Source of the DNA: Mesoflavibacter profundi
GTDB lineage: Bacteria > Bacteroidota > Bacteroidia > Flavobacteriales > Flavobacteriaceae
Reading direction: 5' to 3'
NCBI RefSeq assembly: GCF_014764305.1
Contig: NZ_CP061703.1
Coordinates: 62,001 to 126,000 of the forward strand
DNA length: 64,000 nt
Position 1 is the first letter of the stretch; each line of letters begins with the position of its first letter. Both the position numbers and the translations under genes were made by a program. Under the pieces are notes generated by a model. It made no database searches. It had not been told where the DNA came from and worked only from the letters and a program-made list of their open reading frames with translations. Shown one piece after another: positions 59,254-64,000 of the stretch.

Positions 59254-61023
59254 ATGATTCAAGTAACCCGACTTTTCGATTTTCCTTACTATCAACTTGA
59301 TAAACACAATCTTAACGCTGCTTTAGTTACCAAAAAAAATGGTAAATGGGAAGCAACTTCAACAAAAGAATATATAGACAAAGCCAATGCTTTAAGTCGC
59401 GCGTTATTAAAATTAGGTGTCAACAAAAACGATAAAATTGCAGTAATCTCTTCTACTAATAGGACAGAATGGAATATTGTAGATATTGGTGTTTTACAAT
59501 TAGGAGCACAAAATATTCCTATCTATCCTACGATTTCAGCAGAAGATTATGAGTATGTTTTAAATCATAGTGAAGCAATATATTGCTTTGTTTCGGACGA
59601 AGAAGTATTACAAAAAATAAACAAAGTAAGACAAAACACTAAATTAAAAGAGGTTTATTCTTTTGATCATATTGAAGGCTGTAAACATTATTCAGAACTT
59701 TTTGAATTAGGAAAAGATGAAAGTAATCAACCAGAAGTAGAAGCTAGAAAAGACGCTGTAAAACCAGACGATTTAGCAACAATAATCTATACATCTGGAA
59801 CAACAGGAAGACCAAAAGGCGTTATGCTTAGTCATGATAATATAACAAGCAATGTATTAAACAGTATTCCTAGATTACCAATTTCTACTGGAGAAACTAG
59901 AGTATTAAGTTTTCTTCCTATATGTCATGTTTTCGAACGTGTTTTAATTTACATCTATCAATACGCTGGAGCCAGTATCTATTTTGCAGAAGCAATAGAT
60001 AAAATTGCAGAAAATGCTCAAGATATTAAACCTAATTTAATGAGTGTTGTTCCTAGGTTATTAGAAAAAGTATATGATAAAATATATGCTAAAGGCTCAG
60101 AATTAAGTGGTATAAAAAGTAAACTTTTCCATTGGGCGATAGAGTTAGGAGAACAATGGGAACCATATGGTAAAAACGGAGCTTGGTATGAATTCAAATT
60201 AAAAATAGCCAACAAATTAATCTTTAGTAAATGGCGAGCTGCTTTAGGTGGCGAACTAACTACAATGGTCTCTGGTAGTGCTGCTTTATCACCTAGACTA
60301 ACAAGAATTTTCTGTGCAGCAGGAATGAAAGTAATGGAAGGTTACGGTTTAACCGAAACATCTCCTGTTGTATCTGTAGGTATGTATAGAGACAATCACT
60401 TTAAAGTAGGGACAGTTGGAAAACCAATAGATCGCGTTGAAGTAAAAATTGCCGAAGATGGTGAAATCCTAATTAAAGGACCAAACGTAATGAAAGGCTA
60501 TTACAAAGATCCAGAAAAAACAGCTAGTGTAATGACTGGAGATTATTTTCATACCGGCGATAAAGGAGAAATCGATCCAGATGGTTTCTTAAAAATTACT
60601 GGTCGTAAAAAAGAAATGTTTAAAACTTCTGGAGGAAAATACGTTATACCTACACTATTAGAAAACGATCTAAAACAATCTAGATTTATTGAGCAAGCAA
60701 TGGTAGTTGGTGAAGGCGAAAAAATGCCAGCAGCAATCATACAACCAAACTTCGAATTTATCAGAGATTGGATTGATAGAAAACATAATAATATTGGAAA
60801 ATCGGATAAAGAAATTGCTACATCTCAAATAGTAATAGATCGTATCCAAAAAGAAATAGACAATTGCAATAAAAGTTTTGGAAAATGGGAACAAATTAAA
60901 CGTTTTGAACTTACTCAAGATGTTTGGTCTGTAGATGGTGGACAATTAACGCCAACCATGAAAATGAAAAGAGACATTATTAAAAATATCTATAAAGATC
61001 TTTATGATAAAATTTATAATTAA
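59254..61023 (+). CDS. Long-chain fatty acid-CoA ligase (AMP-forming)
   Basis: 589-residue adenylate-forming enzyme activating long-chain fatty acids to acyl-CoA. Motifs: P-loop IYTSGTTGRPKGVMLSH near residues 178-194, SFLPICHVFER near 216, GYGLTETSPVVSVG near 366-379, and HTGDKGEIDPDGFLKITGRKKE near 430-451 with the hinge and the late catalytic Lys in NDLKQ / PTMKMKRD region. The type is that of the short FadD-like (FAA) ligases common in Bacteroidota. It is directly upstream of the MarR regulator and beta-oxidation gene, suggesting a fatty acid degradation locus, although a terminator separates them. Confidence 0.93.
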   Translation: MIQVTRLFDFPYYQLDKHNLNAALVTKKNGKWEATSTKEYIDKANALSRALLKLGVNKNDKIAVISSTNRTEWNIVDIGVLQLGAQNIPIYPTISAEDYEYVLNHSEAIYCFVSDEEVLQKINKVRQNTKLKEVYSFDHIEGCKHYSELFELGKDESNQPEVEARKDAVKPDDLATIIYTSGTTGRPKGVMLSHDNITSNVLNSIPRLPISTGETRVLSFLPICHVFERVLIYIYQYAGASIYFAEAIDKIAENAQDIKPNLMSVVPRLLEKVYDKIYAKGSELSGIKSKLFHWAIELGEQWEPYGKNGAWYEFKLKIANKLIFSKWRAALGGELTTMVSGSAALSPRLTRIFCAAGMKVMEGYGLTETSPVVSVGMYRDNHFKVGTVGKPIDRVEVKIAEDGEILIKGPNVMKGYYKDPEKTASVMTGDYFHTGDKGEIDPDGFLKITGRKKEMFKTSGGKYVIPTLLENDLKQSRFIEQAMVVGEGEKMPAAIIQPNFEFIRDWIDRKHNNIGKSDKEIATSQIVIDRIQKEIDNCNKSFGKWEQIKRFELTQDVWSVDGGQLTPTMKMKRDIIKNIYKDLYDKIYN

Positions 61024-61045
61024 TCATTTTTTAATACAAAATAAG

Positions 61046-61077
61046 AAGCCATCTAAAATTTAGATGGCTTTTTTTAT
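61046..61077. terminator. Hairpin terminator after the acyl-CoA ligase gene
   Basis: AAGCCATCTAA and TTAGATGGCTT pair around AAT, followed by a T run. Confidence 0.85.
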
Positions 61078-61097
61078 TAATATCATAATTTTTTTTA

Positions 61098-61127
61098 AAA
61101 ATTTATTATGCACGCATAATAAATTTT
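61098..61127. promoter_or_regulatory. Palindromic operator of the MarR/beta-oxidation operon
   Basis: AAAATTTATTATGC, 2 bp (AC), then GCATAATAAATTTT: a perfect inverted repeat with 14-bp arms. It covers the -33 region of the promoter whose -7 is at 61130-61137, so a bound repressor would block RNA polymerase. A MarR-type dimer is the obvious ligand because its gene begins 41 bp downstream. Confidence 0.7.
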
Positions 61128-61129
61128 AC

Positions 61130-61137
61130 TATCTTTG
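61130..61137 (+). promoter_or_regulatory. -7 element of the MarR/beta-oxidation operon
   Basis: TATCTTTG, an exact match to TAnnTTTG, directly after the palindrome. The ATG of the MarR gene is 31 bp downstream. The -33 position holds ATG rather than TTG. Confidence 0.65.
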
Positions 61138-61167
61138 AAAACCTTCAAAAGAATTTTAATACAAAAA

Positions 61168-61617
61168 ATGAAAGACAGAACAATAGATTACATGCTAAGA
61201 ACCACTTGGTTAGCAGTAAACAAAATGTATAACGAAGAAGCTGCAAAGTTTGACACAACTATGGCGACTGGTTTTACATTATTAAGTATCGATAAAGAAA
61301 ACGGTACGCCTTCTACTTCTTTAGGCCCAATTATGGGTATGGAAGCAACTAGTCTTTCAAGAATATTAAAACGTATGGAAGAATTAGGTTTGATAGAACG
61401 TAAACCTAACCCAAACGACGGACGTGGTGTTTTAATCCATCTTACTGAGTTTGGAAAAGAAAAAAGAAAAGACGCTAAAGAACGTGTTTTAATTTTTAAT
61501 GAAACGATTAGAGCACACGTTTCAGAAGAGAAACTAAAACATTTCTATGAAGTGTCAGACACGATAAACGAGTTAATTTCTAATAAAAAAATATATACTA
61601 AAGAAACCATTTCGTAA
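61168..61617 (+). CDS. MarR-family transcriptional regulator of fatty acid degradation
   Basis: 149 residues from the ATG at 61168; a TTG at 61135 would lie inside the promoter. The winged-helix fold is visible: MLRTTWLAVNKMYNEEAAKF at the N-terminus (dimer helix), TTMATGFTLLSIDKENG, the recognition helix EATSLSRILKRMEELGLIER and the wing KPNPNDGRGVLIHLTEFGKE with the MarR-typical D/R pair. It is 2 bp upstream of the fused beta-oxidation gene and has its own palindromic operator, so it is inferred to be an autoregulated repressor relieved by acyl-CoA or fatty acid. Confidence 0.9.
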   Translation: MKDRTIDYMLRTTWLAVNKMYNEEAAKFDTTMATGFTLLSIDKENGTPSTSLGPIMGMEATSLSRILKRMEELGLIERKPNPNDGRGVLIHLTEFGKEKRKDAKERVLIFNETIRAHVSEEKLKHFYEVSDTINELISNKKIYTKETIS

Positions 61618-61619
61618 AA

Positions 61620-64000
61620 ATGAGTAAACGTAGAATCAAAAAAGTAGCCATTATTGGATCAGGAATTATGGGAAGCGGTATTGCTTGTCATTTTGCCAAT
61701 ATTGGTGTTGAAGTCTTATTATTAGACATTGTACCAAGAGAATTAAACGATGCCGAAAAAGCTAAAGGATTAACTTTAGAAAACAAGGTCGTAAGAAACC
61801 GTATTGTAAACACTGCATTAGCTGCATCATTAAAATCTAAACCATCACCAATCTATCACAAAGATTTTGCAAACAGAATTACAACTGGTAATCTTGAAGA
61901 TGATATTGCAAAAGTGGCAAATGTAGATTGGATTATGGAAGTAGTTGTAGAAAGACTTGACATTAAAAAGCAAGTATTTGAAAAACTAGAACAACACCGT
62001 ACACCAGGTACTTTAATTACATCAAATACATCTGGTATTCCTATTAAGTTTATGAGTGAAGGACGCAGCGAAGATTTCCAAAAGCATTTCTGCGGAACGC
62101 ACTTCTTTAATCCAGCACGTTACTTAAAATTATTCGAAGTAATCCCTGGACCTAAAACATCTCAAGACGTTTTGGACTTCTTAAACGGTTATGGTGAACA
62201 ATTTTTAGGAAAAACATCTGTAATCGCTAAAGATACGCCTGCTTTTATTGGTAACCGTATTGGTATTTTTGGTATTCAATCGTTATTTCATCAAGTAAAA
62301 GAATTAGGCTTAACTGTTGAAGAAGTTGATAAATTAACTGGTCCTGTTATTGGTCGTCCAAAATCAGCAACTTTCCGTACGGTAGATGTTGTTGGATTAG
62401 ACACTTTAGTACATGTAGCTAACGGAATTTACGACAACTGTCCTAATGACGAAGCACATGAGCTTTTCAAATTACCAGATTTCATCAATACCATGATGGA
62501 AAACAAATGGTTAGGAAGTAAAACAGGTCAAGGATTTTATAAAAAAGTTAAAACAGACGATGGTAAAAGCGAAATTTTATCATTAGACTTAGATACATTA
62601 GACTATCGCTCTAAAAAAAGAGCCTCTTTCCCTACTCTAGAATTAACAAAAACTGTAGATAAAGTCATCGACCGTTTTCCAATTTTAGTAAAAGGAAAAG
62701 ATAAAGCTGGTGAATTTTATCGCAAAAACTTCGCTGCAATGTTTGCTTACGTATCACATCGTATTCCTGAAATTTCAGACGAATTATATAAGATAGATGA
62801 TGCAATGAAAGCTGGATTTGGTTGGGAACATGGTCCTTTCCAAATTTGGGATGCAATTGGTGTAGAAAAAGGTCTTGAAATTATGAAAGCTGAAGGAAAA
62901 ACACCAGCAGCTTGGGTAAATGATATGGTTGCTTCTGGTAACACATCGTTTTACACAGTAAAAGATGGAGCTACGTATTTCTACGATATTGATAAGAAAG
63001 CACAAGAAAAAGTACCAGGACAAGATAGTTTCATCATATTAGATAACATCAGAAAATCTAACGAGGTATTCAAAAACTCTGGTGTAGTTGTTGAAGATTT
63101 AGGTGACGGAATTTTAAATGTTGAATTCCAATCTAAAATGAACACGATTGGTGGCGACGTGCTTGCTGGTTTAAATAAAGCAATAGACTTAGCTGAAAAA
63201 GATTTTGCTGGTTTAGTGGTTGGTAACCAAGGTGCAAACTTCTCTGTTGGAGCAAACATCGGAATGATTTTTATGATGGCTGCAGAACAAGAGTATGACG
63301 AGCTTAATATGGCGATCAAGTACTTCCAGGATACGATGATGCGCATGCGCTACTCTTCTATTCCTACTATTTCTGCACCACATGGTATGACACTTGGTGG
63401 CGGATGTGAATTATCACTTCATGCTGATAAAGTTGTTGCTGCTGCAGAAACTTATATGGGATTAGTTGAATTTGGAGTTGGTGTAATTCCAGGTGGTGGC
63501 GGATCTAAAGAAATGGCTTTAAGAGCTCAAGATACTTTCAAAAAAGGTGATGTTGAGTTAAATACACTTCAAGAGTATTTCTTAACTATCGGTATGGCAA
63601 AAGTGTCAACTTCAGCTTACGAAGCATTTGATTTAGGTGTTTTACAAAAAGGAAAAGATATTGTTGTTGTTAATAAAGACAGACAAATTGCTACAGCTAA
63701 AGCACACGCTAAATTAATGGCAGATCAAGGCTACACGCAACCTGTAAAACGCAAGGACATTAAAGTACTTGGTAAACAAGCATTAGGTATGTTCTTAGTA
63801 GGAACAGATGCAATGGAAGCAAGCCACTACATTAGTGAACACGATCAAAAAATAGCTAACAAATTAGCTTACGTAATGGCTGGTGGTGATTTATCAGAAC
63901 CAACTAAAGTAAGTGAGCAATATTTATTAGATCTAGAACGCGAAGCTTTCTTAAGTCTATGTACAGAACGTAAGACTTTAGAGCGTATTCAGCACATGTT
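61620..64000 (+). CDS. 3-hydroxyacyl-CoA dehydrogenase / enoyl-CoA hydratase fusion, partial
   Basis: The frame is open to the right edge, with 793 full codons; only the last few residues are missing. Fused beta-oxidation enzyme with the dehydrogenase first: NAD-binding GSGIMGSGIA at residues 13-22, FFNPARYLKLFEVI near 180, then the two HAD C-terminal segments with GLDTLVHVAN and AFIGNRIG. The hydratase/isomerase (crotonase) domain is C-terminal, from about residue 490: QGANFSVGANIGMIFM near 537-552 and HGMTLGGGCELSLHAD near 583-600, followed by EFGVGVIPGGGGS with the oxyanion and acid residues. This order (dehydrogenase then crotonase) is that of B. subtilis FadN, the reverse of E. coli FadB. 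It is 2 bp after MarR; downstream genes (thiolase, dehydrogenase) would lie outside the window. Confidence 0.92.
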   Translation, partial: MSKRRIKKVAIIGSGIMGSGIACHFANIGVEVLLLDIVPRELNDAEKAKGLTLENKVVRNRIVNTALAASLKSKPSPIYHKDFANRITTGNLEDDIAKVANVDWIMEVVVERLDIKKQVFEKLEQHRTPGTLITSNTSGIPIKFMSEGRSEDFQKHFCGTHFFNPARYLKLFEVIPGPKTSQDVLDFLNGYGEQFLGKTSVIAKDTPAFIGNRIGIFGIQSLFHQVKELGLTVEEVDKLTGPVIGRPKSATFRTVDVVGLDTLVHVANGIYDNCPNDEAHELFKLPDFINTMMENKWLGSKTGQGFYKKVKTDDGKSEILSLDLDTLDYRSKKRASFPTLELTKTVDKVIDRFPILVKGKDKAGEFYRKNFAAMFAYVSHRIPEISDELYKIDDAMKAGFGWEHGPFQIWDAIGVEKGLEIMKAEGKTPAAWVNDMVASGNTSFYTVKDGATYFYDIDKKAQEKVPGQDSFIILDNIRKSNEVFKNSGVVVEDLGDGILNVEFQSKMNTIGGDVLAGLNKAIDLAEKDFAGLVVGNQGANFSVGANIGMIFMMAAEQEYDELNMAIKYFQDTMMRMRYSSIPTISAPHGMTLGGGCELSLHADKVVAAAETYMGLVEFGVGVIPGGGGSKEMALRAQDTFKKGDVELNTLQEYFLTIGMAKVSTSAYEAFDLGVLQKGKDIVVVNKDRQIATAKAHAKLMADQGYTQPVKRKDIKVLGKQALGMFLVGTDAMEASHYISEHDQKIANKLAYVMAGGDLSEPTKVSEQYLLDLEREAFLSLCTERKTLERIQHM

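Noticed and set aside
62665-63346. Four minus-strand frames opposite the fused beta-oxidation gene
   Set aside because: They lie antisense to a frame with complete NAD-binding and crotonase motifs, have no coherent protein families, and are shadow frames.
1-64000. Prophage, integrative element, transposon or tRNA genes
   Set aside because: No integrase, transposase, capsid or conjugation proteins, no inverted terminal repeats and no tRNA T-loop patterns were seen.

Overview
The window is a stretch of chromosome from a low-GC member of the Bacteroidota, most likely family Flavobacteriaceae. The evidence is the AT-rich DNA, promoters of the Bacteroidetes type (TTG about 19 bp before TAnnTTTG, best seen at rpmH and rpmE2), few Shine-Dalgarno sites, type IX secretion (T9SS) sorting domains, many DUF families typical of flavobacteria (DUF4252, DUF4199, DUF5777, DUF6263), a 950-residue CarB and a MarR-led beta-oxidation operon. 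There are no rRNA or tRNA genes, prophage, insertion sequence or CRISPR array. Most of it is core genome in short operons separated by strong hairpin terminators.

Layout. 1-6.3 kb: trmH (cut by the left edge), a sirtuin without zinc cysteines, an ABC-F ATPase, a glycosyltransferase with a haem-binding protein, a helical-repeat protein and a DUF1028 protein. 6.4-8 kb: purB and a 55-residue membrane protein. 8-10.2 kb: ECF sigma, anti-sigma and two DUF4252 proteins, with an ECF-type promoter. 10.2-11.7 kb: S41 peptidase lipoprotein. 11.7-18.3 kb: a vitamin B12 uptake locus. A cobalamin riboswitch on the minus strand leads into a BtuB-like receptor and a BtuG-like beta-propeller lipoprotein; a divergent plus-strand set encodes a binding lipoprotein, FecCD-type permease and ATPase. 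18.3-21 kb: rmuC, two small membrane proteins, a thioesterase. 21-24.6 kb: an envelope cluster with an OB-fold protein, DUF5777 barrel, c-type cytochrome and YceI protein, facing a T9SS-secreted DOMON protein and an ankyrin protein. 24.7-34.4 kb: carB, rpmH, DUF6263, cls, lytic transglycosylase, hydrolase, GNAT-like protein, mtaB. 34.5-41.2 kb: an unusual ABC ATPase / large membrane protein / family-5 binding lipoprotein operon, then three tandem YhhN-like genes of which the middle one is frameshifted. 41.3-48.2 kb: GlmU-like protein, L31 type B, DUF4199, GT2, phosphosugar mutase, MsbA-like exporter. 48.4-49.9 kb: a second ECF sigma system with two near-identical promoters. 49.9-58.1 kb: Ycf48-like lipoprotein, RsmB-type methyltransferase, secreted endonuclease I, purL. 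58.2-64 kb: AraC regulator, long-chain acyl-CoA ligase, MarR regulator with a perfect 14-bp-arm palindrome, and a fused beta-oxidation enzyme running off the right edge.

The points most worth following up are the 7-bp-period tandem arrays inside the riboswitch and the btu operon, the paired ECF promoters, the ABC/membrane/binding-protein operon, the frameshifted YhhN paralogue, the DOMON-cytochrome-YceI neighbourhood and the MarR operator. No computation or database search was run: family names rest on motif recognition, and residue numbers were counted by hand.
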